Positions 7,814 to 14,411 of a stretch of DNA of 19,895 bases are shown here, one piece after another. Source of the DNA: Pseudomonadota bacterium (GTDB lineage Bacteria; Pseudomonadota; Alphaproteobacteria; Rhodospirillales; 2-02-FULL-58-16). The stretch spans positions 1-19,895 of the forward strand of contig JADFHR010000015.1 in assembly GCA_022567015.1 (NCBI GenBank), given 5' to 3'. Position 1 is the stretch's first letter. Each line of letters opens with the position of its first letter. The notes under the pieces are model-generated. The model was not told where the DNA came from, searched no databases, and was given only the letters and a program-made list of their open reading frames with translations. The position numbers were made by a program, and so were the translations under genes.

Positions 7814-9244
7814 TTAATTCAGTTGAAACCCGACGGGCCCGATCAGCGCCTTGCCGCTGCCGTCCACGGTCCGGGGCTTGCCGGCAACGGGATTGCGCCT
7901 GTGGGTGCCCCCGGTGATAAGACGCTCGATGTCATGGGGCGGCACGAAGCCGTCGGTCGGCGCCGCCAGCCGCGTTCGGGACGCCGGACGGACGATGTAG
8001 GGGGTGACGATGATCACCAGTTCGCTCTCGTCCCGCTGGAAGCGGTCGGAGCGGAACAGGGCCCCGAGCACCGGAATATCGCCGAGGAAGGGGAACTTGC
8101 GGATATCGTGGGTGACGTTGTTCTGCAGCAGGCCGGCGATGGCGAAGCTCTGCCCGCTGCCCAATTCCACCGTGGTCTCGGCGCGCCGGACGATCAACGC
8201 AGGCACGACAAAGTTGTTCAGCGTGACCGAGTTTTTGCTCGACAGCTGGCTGACCTCGGGGCGCACGTGCAGGTTGATCCTGTTCTCCCCGATGATGGTC
8301 GGCGTGAAGGCCAGGGAGACGCCGAACTTCTTGAACTCGATGGTCACCCGGTCGTTGCCTTCGGGCACCAGGATGGGGAACTCGCCGCCGGCCAGGAAGC
8401 TGGCGGTTTCGCCGCTGAGGGCGGTGAGATTGGGCTCGGCCAGGATGGTCACCAGCCCTTCCTCCTCGAGGGCGTCGATGACGGCGTTGAAGTCCCAACC
8501 CTTGGCGTCGAAGACGGCGCTGGCGCCCTGTGTCAGGTTGCCCAGGCTGTTGAGGATGCCGACGGCGCCGGTGAAGGGGTTGGTCGTCGCCAGGCCGAGG
8601 GACAAACCGCCCAACGTGCCGAGGACTTGCCAGTTGAAGCCCAGCTGCTTGTCCACGCCGCGGGTGACCTCGGCGATGCGGACGCGCAGGTTGACTTGGT
8701 TGGGTGCGTCGACGCCCAGCCGGTTGATGACCGCTTCCTCGTCGCCGGCGATGCGCACGGCCAGGCGGCGCACGTCTTCGGCAATCGAGGCCGACCGGAC
8801 GACGCCCTCGAGAACCAGGGTGTCGTCGATGCTGGTGACCTTGACGTCGCTCCGCGGGTCCAGCGCGCGGATGGCGTCGCGCAGGCGGCTCAGGTTGACG
8901 GTTACCCTGATGGCGACGCTGGCCAGAACGTTCTCGCCCTCGTCCACCGCGTAGAGAGTGGTCTCGCCGGGCTTCTTGCCCATCAGATAGACCAAGCTGG
9001 GGGATTTGACCTGGATGTCGGCGATCTCGGGGTCGGCGATGAAGACCGTGCCGGCCGGGCGGTCCAGGCGCACCAGGCGTCCCTTGTTGACCTCCAGTTG
9101 CAAGGCGCCGGTGCTGGTCACGAATTCGACGGCGCCCGCCGGGCTAAGCGGCGTCGCCATGCCCGCCGTCAGGCCCAGGCCAAGGATGCAGGCCAGCACC
9201 AGCCGGACCAGGCGGACGCGGAGCCGTGCAAGAAGTGCGTTCAT
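7814..9244 (-). CDS. cpaC: Tad pilus secretin CpaC/RcpA
   Basis: The outer-membrane secretin channel for the pilus, 476 residues. A signal peptide (about 1-38, ending around SPAGA) is followed by a pilus N-terminal domain (LEVNKGRLVRLDRPAG and the IADIQVKSPSLVYLMGKKPG region), a BON-like domain (around VTSIDDTLVLEGVV), and the secretin domain with GGEFPILVP, VELGSGQSFAIAGLL, FPFLGDIPVLGALF and SELVIIVTPYIV. These are the standard secretin signatures. The 11-base gap to cpaB and 12-base gap to cpaD mark it as part of the operon. Length and domain order are normal for CpaC. Confidence 0.95.
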   Translation of the reverse strand: MNALLARLRVRLVRLVLACILGLGLTAGMATPLSPAGAVEFVTSTGALQLEVNKGRLVRLDRPAGTVFIADPEIADIQVKSPSLVYLMGKKPGETTLYAVDEGENVLASVAIRVTVNLSRLRDAIRALDPRSDVKVTSIDDTLVLEGVVRSASIAEDVRRLAVRIAGDEEAVINRLGVDAPNQVNLRVRIAEVTRGVDKQLGFNWQVLGTLGGLSLGLATTNPFTGAVGILNSLGNLTQGASAVFDAKGWDFNAVIDALEEEGLVTILAEPNLTALSGETASFLAGGEFPILVPEGNDRVTIEFKKFGVSLAFTPTIIGENRINLHVRPEVSQLSSKNSVTLNNFVVPALIVRRAETTVELGSGQSFAIAGLLQNNVTHDIRKFPFLGDIPVLGALFRSDRFQRDESELVIIVTPYIVRPASRTRLAAPTDGFVPPHDIERLITGGTHRRNPVAGKPRTVDGSGKALIGPVGFQLN

Positions 9245-9255
9245 GGTCTTTCCCC

Positions 9256-10164
9256 TTAGAACTTGACCGTATCGGCCTTTTCGCCGTGCAGTACGTTGAT
9301 CGTTTTATTTTTTTTGTGCCCACCCTTTCTCACCAACCCGTTCGGGTCGCCGAGCATGTAATAGATGTCGTAGTCGGTGGTGTAGCTGCGCGCTTCGGTC
9401 GTCTCCCCAGGATCGGCGCCGATGTCCCGGGCCAGCCGGGAGAAGCTGTCCTGCTCACGCGCCAGGCTGTGGAGGCTGAGCGATATCGACCCCATCTCGA
9501 GCGCGATGGCGACCATTTCGGCCTGCTTGGCGGTGACCTCCAGGGTCGCCGTCTTGGCGACGTTGACTTCGCCCTTCTCGTTTTCGATGTTCTGGTCTAC
9601 CGCCAGGACTCTCACGTCGGTGAGCAGGGTCTCGCTGAAATAGCGGGTTTCGTTGTTGCCGCCTGCCTCGTCCTTGACGTTCACGCGGATGGTGAGGATG
9701 AGGTCCACCCAGTCGCCCGGGAACACGAATCCGGCAATGCCCGAAGTGGCGTTCACGGGAACCGACACGCCGCGCATCCCGGGGTTGAGCACGGCGGCCA
9801 GGAACCCGCGGTCGCCGGGATGGACCACCCGCGAATCCGTGATCGGCTGACCGGCGGAGATAAGGAGGCGGACCACGGCGCCCTCCAGCTCCTTCATTTC
9901 CCGCTCGCCCTGGATCCAATACTCTTCGATCAGGCCGTCCTCGGGCCACGCCTGCCATTTCATTTTGGCGGGCTTGACGAAGGTCCCGGCCGGCAGGTCT
10001 ACCTTGGCGACGAGAACGAGGGTCGCCGGAGCCGCCGGCGCCTCCTCGGGAATCGAGGCCATGAAGTCGGCGCGTTCGGTGGCGATCCAGTTGCGGGCGT
10101 AGACGGCCGTGAGCCCGGCGGCCACCAGAGCGAATATGAGCAAGAGTATGCTGCGCAGGGTCAT
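9256..10164 (-). CDS. cpaB: Flp pilus assembly protein CpaB/RcpC
   Basis: A 302-residue periplasmic protein anchored by an N-terminal membrane segment or uncleaved signal (about 4-22). An SAF/AFP-like domain (about 47-110: VLVAKVDLPAGTFVKPAKM) is followed by the RcpC domain with RGVSVPVNATSGIAGFVFPGDWVDLIL, the core CpaB signature. It is thought to act between the inner-membrane platform and the secretin, possibly binding peptidoglycan (family knowledge). The lysine-rich C-terminus (HKKNKT) is encoded by an A/T-rich run near 9303-9315. It starts 24 bases after cpaA and ends 11 bases before cpaC. Confidence 0.93.
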   Translation of the reverse strand: MTLRSILLLIFALVAAGLTAVYARNWIATERADFMASIPEEAPAAPATLVLVAKVDLPAGTFVKPAKMKWQAWPEDGLIEEYWIQGEREMKELEGAVVRLLISAGQPITDSRVVHPGDRGFLAAVLNPGMRGVSVPVNATSGIAGFVFPGDWVDLILTIRVNVKDEAGGNNETRYFSETLLTDVRVLAVDQNIENEKGEVNVAKTATLEVTAKQAEMVAIALEMGSISLSLHSLAREQDSFSRLARDIGADPGETTEARSYTTDYDIYYMLGDPNGLVRKGGHKKNKTINVLHGEKADTVKF

Positions 10165-10188
10165 TGTACCGTACTCCTCTTCGCCGGC

Positions 10189-10692
10189 TCAGCGGATCAG
10201 CAACAGGCCGCCGACGAAAAAACCGCCGGCCGCGATGGCGACCCCGTAAGGCAGGGCCTCTTTGAGCAGCATGTCTTTTGTGCCCCGCCGGCCTATGCCC
10301 GCCAGCCCAACGGCGAAGCCAAAGCGCGCCGATGAAATCATAAGCAGCGCCAACAGGGCGCCGGCGACGGTGGTGATCACCAGGAATTCGGCCATCGCGG
10401 CGGGGCCGGCCCACATCGCGGTGACCGTTATCAGCTTGACGTCGCCGCCGCCCACGGCCCGGAACGCATAGAGCGCCGACAGGACGGCCAGGGCGGTCGC
10501 GGCCACGACCAGGCCGCCCACCCAGTCGACGGGCTGCGCGCTGGCCGCGACGTGAACGGGATAGAGGGCGGCGATGAACAGGCTCAACCGGTTGGGAATC
10601 CGGTACTCGCGCACGTCAAAGTACGCCGCCAGGGCCAAAAGGCCCAGGAACACCGTGATGATAACGTTATCGACTGACAAGAATTGTAGCAT
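10189..10692 (-). CDS. cpaA: Prepilin peptidase CpaA (A24 family)
   Basis: A 167-residue membrane aspartic peptidase that cleaves the Flp prepilin leader and probably those of the TadE/TadF-like pseudopilins. The two catalytic aspartates are visible: Asp26 in YFDVREYRIPNR and Asp84 in the GGGD motif. About five or six hydrophobic segments are present. The N-methyltransferase domain of PilD is absent, as is normal for CpaA/FppA. The start ATG at 10692 has GAGG about five bases upstream. It is separated from flp by 187 bases that contain one copy of the structured repeat, so its expression may be set separately from pilin. Confidence 0.93.
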   Translation of the reverse strand: MLQFLSVDNVIITVFLGLLALAAYFDVREYRIPNRLSLFIAALYPVHVAASAQPVDWVGGLVVAATALAVLSALYAFRAVGGGDVKLITVTAMWAGPAAMAEFLVITTVAGALLALLMISSARFGFAVGLAGIGRRGTKDMLLKEALPYGVAIAAGGFFVGGLLLIR

Positions 10693-10768
10693 TGGGGCCT
10701 CGGGGTATTGGGGTTGGGGCTACAGTGTCGTCTTGGTGCTTATTTGCTCCCGTTATCAGGTTCCGTTA

Positions 10769-10850
10769 CTCCCCCTTCGGGCTTGGAAGACGGTCATTTG
10801 ACCGCCTCCCGCAAAGCTGGCCCGAAGAGTGGACATTACGTCCACGGGAG
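10769..10850 (-). promoter_or_regulatory. Structured RNA element, copy 1 (flp-cpaA spacer, cpaA leader)
   Basis: An 82-base element, repeated at 11201-11283. Read on the minus strand it folds into a closing helix (CTCCC at 10850-10846 with GGGAG at 10773-10769), a hairpin GUGGAC/GUCCAC (10845-10829), and a long arm made of an outer helix CUUCGGGC/GCCCGAAG (10827-10820 with 10782-10775), an asymmetric internal loop AGCUUUGC, and an inner hairpin (10810-10785). Two inner-helix positions that mismatch (A-C) on the plus strand become U-G wobbles on the minus strand. It ends 76 bases before the cpaA start. A downstream ACGGGAG (10753-10747) could compete for the first seven bases of the element, a possible switch. 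No known riboswitch class was recognised. Confidence 0.6.
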
Positions 10851-10879
10851 AAACGCAGAAGTGACGTGCGGCGACCGGT

Positions 10880-11062
10880 TTACCCACCGACCGCAGCACT
10901 CAGCGCGCTGGAGACCGTCGTGAACATCTGGTTCAGCGAATTACCCATGGCGGTCAACGCACCGATCGCAGCAACGGACACCAGGGCGGCGATCAAGCCA
11001 TACTCGATAGCCGTGGCACCCGACTCGTCCTTGCGGAACTTCTTCAGGATATCGATCCTCAT
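10880..11062 (-). CDS. flp: Flp-type IVb major pilin
   Basis: The structural subunit of the Flp/Tad pilus, 60 residues. A short basic leader (MRIDILKKFRKDESG) ends at Gly15. The mature protein begins ATAIEYGLIAALVSVAAIGA, with the conserved Glu-Tyr at mature positions 5-6 and the long hydrophobic helix typical of Flp pilins. CpaA should cleave after Gly15, giving a 45-residue subunit. A near-perfect ribosome binding site AAGGAGGT (11074-11067) sits five to six bases before the ATG, fitting high expression. A TTGACA promoter and a leader of about 290 bases with structured element copy 2 lie upstream. Confidence 0.95.
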   Translation of the reverse strand: MRIDILKKFRKDESGATAIEYGLIAALVSVAAIGALTAMGNSLNQMFTTVSSALSAAVGG

Positions 11063-11200
11063 AACTACCTCCTTTTCCGATCGCTATCGATTCGCACCGT
11101 TACGCCAATGCCATCGATCGCTAGGGGACGAAACATCGGGGTCCTGGGGTCGAATCGTCACGCAAACGTATCTGTTGCCGTTTTCCTCTCCTTGTCTTGT

Positions 11201-11283
11201 CTCCCTCCTTCGGGCCCGGGAGGCGGCTTTTCAACCGCCTCCCGCAAAGCTGGCCCGAAGACTGGACATCACGTCCACGGGAG
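11201..11283 (-). promoter_or_regulatory. Structured RNA element, copy 2 (flp leader)
   Basis: Second copy of the element at 10769-10850. The segment 11235-11283 matches copy 1 at 47 of 49 positions, while the inner hairpin differs at several places yet still pairs. Helices (plus coordinates): closing 11201-11205/11279-11283, outer arm 11208-11216/11252-11260, inner hairpin 11218-11226/11235-11243 (nine perfect pairs), hairpin 11263-11267/11273-11277. It lies between the predicted flp promoter and the pilin start, ending 138 bases before the ATG, so it should be within the flp 5' untranslated leader. Confidence 0.6.
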
Positions 11284-11358
11284 GCACACGAGGGTAAACA
11301 CCGCTATCTCAACCTTATTGATCAGGCACCATGCGCTTTGCGTGGCTTCAATACATAT

Positions 11359-11388
11359 AAAATAGAGAATTACGGTGTGTCATGTCAA
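11359..11388 (-). promoter_or_regulatory. Predicted sigma-70 promoter of the flp/tad operon
   Basis: On the minus strand a perfect TTGACA (11388-11383) is followed after 18 bases by TATTTT (11364-11359). Very AT-rich sequence upstream (11389-11500) could act as an UP element or silencer site. Transcription would start near 11352, giving a leader of about 290 bases that contains structured element copy 2. An alternative -10 (CTATTT) gives a 17-base spacer. Confidence 0.5.
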
Positions 11389-11760
11389 ACTTTTTATTTT
11401 CTATTATTTCATTTCTGGATTTTTATTACCTTTTATACAATTTCATTATTTATTTTAGAAAAATTTCCCACGAGTTTTAATATAATTTACATAAAATTTT
11501 ACTAAAATCGCCGGCGCCGATTGTCCCTTTTCACACCGCCCGCACCACCGGCAGGCCCATCCACGCCCCGCCGAGCGGCGCCGGCCGTACAGATGAACTT
11601 TTAATAAAAGTTCATTAAAAATTGGTACGCATTAAGAGAACTTTTTATATTAGTTTAACTAAATAGTTATTTATTGTTTTTTCTCAAAAAAAATAGTGCA
11701 ATTATCGTCGTAATTATCGTCTTTGACCGATTTGTACAAAGCGTTGAGGTAGGTAAGGCA
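11389..11760. other. AT-rich intergenic block with a perfect palindrome
   Basis: Two very AT-rich stretches (about 11389-11505 and 11600-11700) flank a GC-rich piece (about 11506-11590). At 11594-11614 is a 21-base perfect palindrome with arms TGAACTTTTA / TAAAAGTTCA around one A; a further GAACTTTT half-site lies at 11639-11646. I see no gene. The block lies between the flp promoter and the first tadG remnant and may hold regulator or nucleoid-protein sites. Confidence 0.5.
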
Positions 11761-11998
11761 AATGGAAGGCGCATCGACAGGATCTGGAACGGCATCACAC
11801 GGGCCGCATGGCGCCTTCGCGGCGACCTGTACGTCATCCAGTTCTCCAACAGCGGCAGCCGCCTGCGGGCCCTCCCGCAAACGGTGGCCAAGGGGGCCCG
11901 GCTCGCCTTACTATTTCTTCTCCCCCGACGCCGACACCCTGCGACAGGTGTTCCGCCAGATGGCCGACCACCTTTCCCGGCTGTGCCTGTCCAAGTAG
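11761..11998 (+). pseudogene. Remnant of a VWA-type tadG, C-terminal part, frameshifted
   Basis: Two frames together spell the end of a VWA-domain Tad protein. Frame 1 gives RIDRIWNGI, then LYVIQFSNSGSRLRALPQ; frame 2 then gives GSPYYFFSPDADTLRQVF followed by RQMADHLSRLCLSK and a TAG at 11996. In intact TadG-type proteins these blocks are contiguous (I.YTIQF..., then YF..P....L...F..IG..LS.LRL). The switch falls near 11895-11910 in a run of G and C. The N-terminal membrane helix and most of the VWA domain are absent, so this is a truncated and frameshifted fragment. The family match is from pattern recall, not a search. Confidence 0.65.
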
Positions 11999-12186
11999 CG
12001 GCGCGTCCGCCTTCGTCCCGGCGCGGCGCCATCCCCACCCCAGGCGCGGTCGCGCCGCCAGCAAATGTCCACGAGTCGAGGAGAAACCCGGCGCCATGGG
12101 CATCGATGGATGACCGTACAAATTTAATAAAGTAGTAAGTAAATATTTTTTCAATATTTATAATATTTTAAAATAAATAAAAATTA
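11999..12186. other. Intergenic sequence between the two tadG remnants
   Basis: A GC-rich piece (about 11999-12115) is followed by a very AT-rich one (12117-12186). No open frame here resembles a known protein. I see no strong hairpin or RNA gene. Confidence 0.4.
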
Positions 12187-12214
12187 TTGGCTCTATCTTC
12201 TTATTTACTATAGT
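12187..12214 (+). promoter_or_regulatory. Predicted promoter of the second tadG remnant and ATP-grasp gene
   Basis: TTGGCT (12187-12192), a 16-base spacer and TATAGT (12209-12214) form a fair sigma-70 pair at the edge of an AT-rich block. A GGAGG ribosome binding site (12240-12244) and ATG (12252) follow. The promoter thus still seems intact although the gene behind it is broken, and it may now serve the ATP-grasp gene at 12696. Confidence 0.4.
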
Positions 12215-12251
12215 GGGTCATGTATCTTTGCTTGCTGCTGGAGGTACGGCC

Positions 12252-12561
12252 ATGACCCGCCCAATCCCTGGCCGACGCCGGGTTTTGGAACGCGATCCTA
12301 CGCGCCGGGAGGCGCCTGCGCCTCGACCGCCGGGGCCCCGTCGCCGTGTTCCTGGCCTTCGCCATCATCCCCCTGATCGGCGTCCTCGGCGTCGCCACCG
12401 ACACCGCCGGCGCCTATCCTGTGAAGTCGCGCCTGTCGTCGGCGCTGGACGCCGCCGGGCTTGCCGGCGGGTACAGTTTGTTCCTCAACACCGGCGACGC
12501 CGACACCCTGCAACAGGTCTTCCGCGAGGTGGGCAACCCCGAGCTGCGCCTGTCGCAATAA
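12252..12561 (+). pseudogene. Remnant of a VWA-type tadG with frameshift and internal deletion
   Basis: An ATG at 12252 with GGAGG seven bases upstream opens a frame that soon leaves the homologous one. In the +1-shifted frame the sequence reads FWNAILRAGRRLRLDRRG, then PVAVFLAFAIIPLIGVLG and VKSRLSSALDAAGLAGG, the N-terminal pilin-like membrane domain of TadG proteins. It then jumps directly to DADTLQQVFREVGNPELRL and a stop at 12559-12561, which matches the C-terminal end of the VWA domain and the first remnant's SPDADTLRQVFRQ. So several hundred residues between the membrane helix and the C-terminus are missing. A shortened 71-residue product from an ATG at 12346 could still be made; whether it is expressed is unknown. 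Confidence 0.65.
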
Positions 12562-12695
12562 ACCCCTCGGCCCCTGCCCCGCTCCGGGGTGGCGGACCGG
12601 AGGGATATCCGGGAACGGCGGCTCGCTTCCGTGGCCGCCCGCGCCCGGCGCGGCGGGCCCGGCGGTAAACCCACGGCATGTTTGGAGCAGTTTCG

Positions 12696-13814
12696 ATGTC
12701 CAAGGCAACCGGCTTTCTCGACACCCAAAAGACGGAACCGATGCCCGATGTGGCACGGTGCATGGTCATCGCCAAAAAGGAATACGGCAAGTCCCTGTTC
12801 TCGCAGATTTCGGAGATGGCGATGCTTGCGTTCGGTCCCCGCAAGATACAGCCGGCCGAATATTACTACTTCAGGCTCTATGACGACGACCGCTTCTCGT
12901 TCGCCGACAAAAGGGCGTTTGTCGGCAGGAACGCGCAGAACAAGATATTTTTCCAGTGCAACGCCCTGGATTGGCTGGCCGTCGCCCACGACAAACTGAT
13001 GTTCGCCGCCGCGTTGGAGGGGCTCTCCCTGCCGACGCCCGAGATCTACGCCATTTACCACGGTTTCCGGACCTTCGGCACCGCGCCCGCCCTGAGGGGC
13101 CGCGATGCGCTGACGGACTTCCTGCGCACGGGCATGCACTATCCCTTCTTCTCCAAGCCGGTCACCGGCATGTACAGCGTCGGAGCCGCCGCGGTCAGGG
13201 AATACGATGCCGCCCGCGACAGCCTTGTCCTCGCCAACGGAAAAGCGATCCCCGTCCAGCAGTGTGCCGATGAAATCGCGCCCTTCGACAAGGACGGGTA
13301 CCTCTTCCAGGAACTGCTCATGCCCCACCCGGTCATCGAGGAGGTCTGCGGGGATCGCATCTCCACGGCCCGCATCATCGTGGCGCTCACCGACCGCGGC
13401 CCCGAAATCCTCCATGCCCTGTGGAAGATCCCGGCCGGCGACAACGTCGCCGACAACTTCTGGCGGCCGGGCAACATGCTCGCGGCTGTGGCCATCGAAA
13501 GCGGGCGGGTGCACCGGGTGGTCCAGGGCACGGGCCCCGATCAGGTGGAGGTGCAGGTGCACCCCGATTCATCGAAGCCGGTGCAGGGCCTGATCCTCCC
13601 CGACTGGAAAAGGCTCACCGACCTGTGCCTGACCGGCGCCTCCGCTTTCCCGAAACTGCGCCTTCAGGCATGGGATGTGGCCATGTGCGCAAGCGGGCCC
13701 GTCCTTTTGGAAATGAACATCGGCGGCGATTTCAACCTGCCCCAGGTGGCCAACGGGTGCGGCCTCATGGATGAGCGCTTCCGCGGGTTTCTCGCCGCCT
13801 GCAACGGGGGGTGA
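12696..13814 (+). CDS. Sugar-transfer-associated ATP-grasp family protein
   Basis: A 372-residue soluble protein with the ATP-grasp pattern of the sugar-transfer-associated group: FFSKPVTGMYSVGA (151-164, nucleotide-binding Lys154), LFQELLMPHP (203-212, adenine-contact Glu206), RISTARIIVAL (221-231), DNFWRPGNM (253-261) and the metal-binding LLEMNIGGDFNLPQ (337-350, Glu339 and Asn341). The key residues all look present, so it should be an active carboxylate-amine ligase-like enzyme. The substrate is unknown; relatives are often near envelope polysaccharide genes. The start ATG 12696 has GGAG eight bases upstream; an ATG at 12678 lacks one. It lies 134 bases after the tadG remnant on the same strand and ends 30 bases from the convergent pseudopilin gene. 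Confidence 0.8.
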   Translation: MSKATGFLDTQKTEPMPDVARCMVIAKKEYGKSLFSQISEMAMLAFGPRKIQPAEYYYFRLYDDDRFSFADKRAFVGRNAQNKIFFQCNALDWLAVAHDKLMFAAALEGLSLPTPEIYAIYHGFRTFGTAPALRGRDALTDFLRTGMHYPFFSKPVTGMYSVGAAAVREYDAARDSLVLANGKAIPVQQCADEIAPFDKDGYLFQELLMPHPVIEEVCGDRISTARIIVALTDRGPEILHALWKIPAGDNVADNFWRPGNMLAAVAIESGRVHRVVQGTGPDQVEVQVHPDSSKPVQGLILPDWKRLTDLCLTGASAFPKLRLQAWDVAMCASGPVLLEMNIGGDFNLPQVANGCGLMDERFRGFLAACNGG

Positions 13815-13844
13815 CCGCGCCGCCTTCACGCCCCATGGCGCGCC

Positions 13845-14411
13845 TCAGGGCGCCGTCGGCCCCAGCCCGGCCGCCAGCAGGTTCGAAGTGAACGGTGGAA
13901 AGGTGAGTTCCTGGGGCATGCCGGGAATGAGCTGCACGATGAAGAAGGCGTGGGTCAGGTTGACCAGTTTCACCGTGACCAGGGGGATGATGCCGCCCGG
14001 CGTGGTGGGATCGCCGACGCTGCTGTCGGTGTACTCGATCTCCACGTTCTCAGGACCGATAGCGGGCAGGATTTCCTGCATATTCAAGACCATGGCGTCG
14101 AACACGCCGGCGTCGGCCGCGGCGCTGCCGCTGCACGAGACGCTGCCGCCCGAGGACGTGCACTGGATGGCCGAGCCGGCGGCAAAGCTGCTGACGTCGG
14201 CCACGGGGTTAGCGATCGCCAGCAGGCGCACCGCCCGCCGCGTCGCCTCGCCGGCCCGGTGGAAATCGAATATCACCAGGCCGAACTCGAAAATGGCGAG
14301 GGAAAGGAGCACCAGCACCGGCATGACGAATGCGAAGCCGACGATGGCTTCGCCGCGGTCGTCGCGCCGAAGGCGGCGGGGGAACCTAATTACCGACATA
14401 TGCCTGCTCAT
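13845..14411 (-). CDS. TadE/TadF-like minor pseudopilin
   Basis: A 188-residue protein with a short basic leader (RFPRRLRRDDRG), a likely prepilin-type cleavage after Gly, and a hydrophobic helix GFAFVMPVLVLLSLAIFEFG. The rest (about 55-188) is periplasmic, with two cysteines (about 84 and 92) that could form a disulphide. In TadE/F proteins the mature position 5 is usually Glu; here the sequence reads EAIVGF, so that Glu is replaced by Gly. It overlaps the preceding tadE-like gene by 26 bases from ATG 14411, or by 14 from ATG 14399, which has the weak site GAGCAGG and matches the paralogue better. It is the last gene of the tadG-like operon. Confidence 0.8.
   Translation of the reverse strand: MSRHMSVIRFPRRLRRDDRGEAIVGFAFVMPVLVLLSLAIFEFGLVIFDFHRAGEATRRAVRLLAIANPVADVSSFAAGSAIQCTSSGGSVSCSGSAAADAGVFDAMVLNMQEILPAIGPENVEIEYTDSSVGDPTTPGGIIPLVTVKLVNLTHAFFIVQLIPGMPQELTFPPFTSNLLAAGLGPTAP

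Noticed and set aside
7154..9259. 701-codon plus-strand open frame opposite cpaC/cpaD
   Set aside because: It is antisense to two well-supported tad genes, has low-complexity Gly/Asp/Gln/Ala-rich sequence and no recognisable domain: a high-GC shadow.
10769..10850. Copy 1 as an ordinary intrinsic terminator after flp
   Set aside because: There is no T-tract on the minus strand after the structure, and the same element also occurs upstream of flp where a terminator would make no simple sense.
10769..11283. Structured repeats as c-di-GMP (GEMM) riboswitches because of the GCAAAGC string on the plus strand
   Set aside because: The rest of the GEMM consensus (GCAAACC segment, GAAA tetraloop hairpin, receptor) is absent, and the wobble pattern points to the minus strand.
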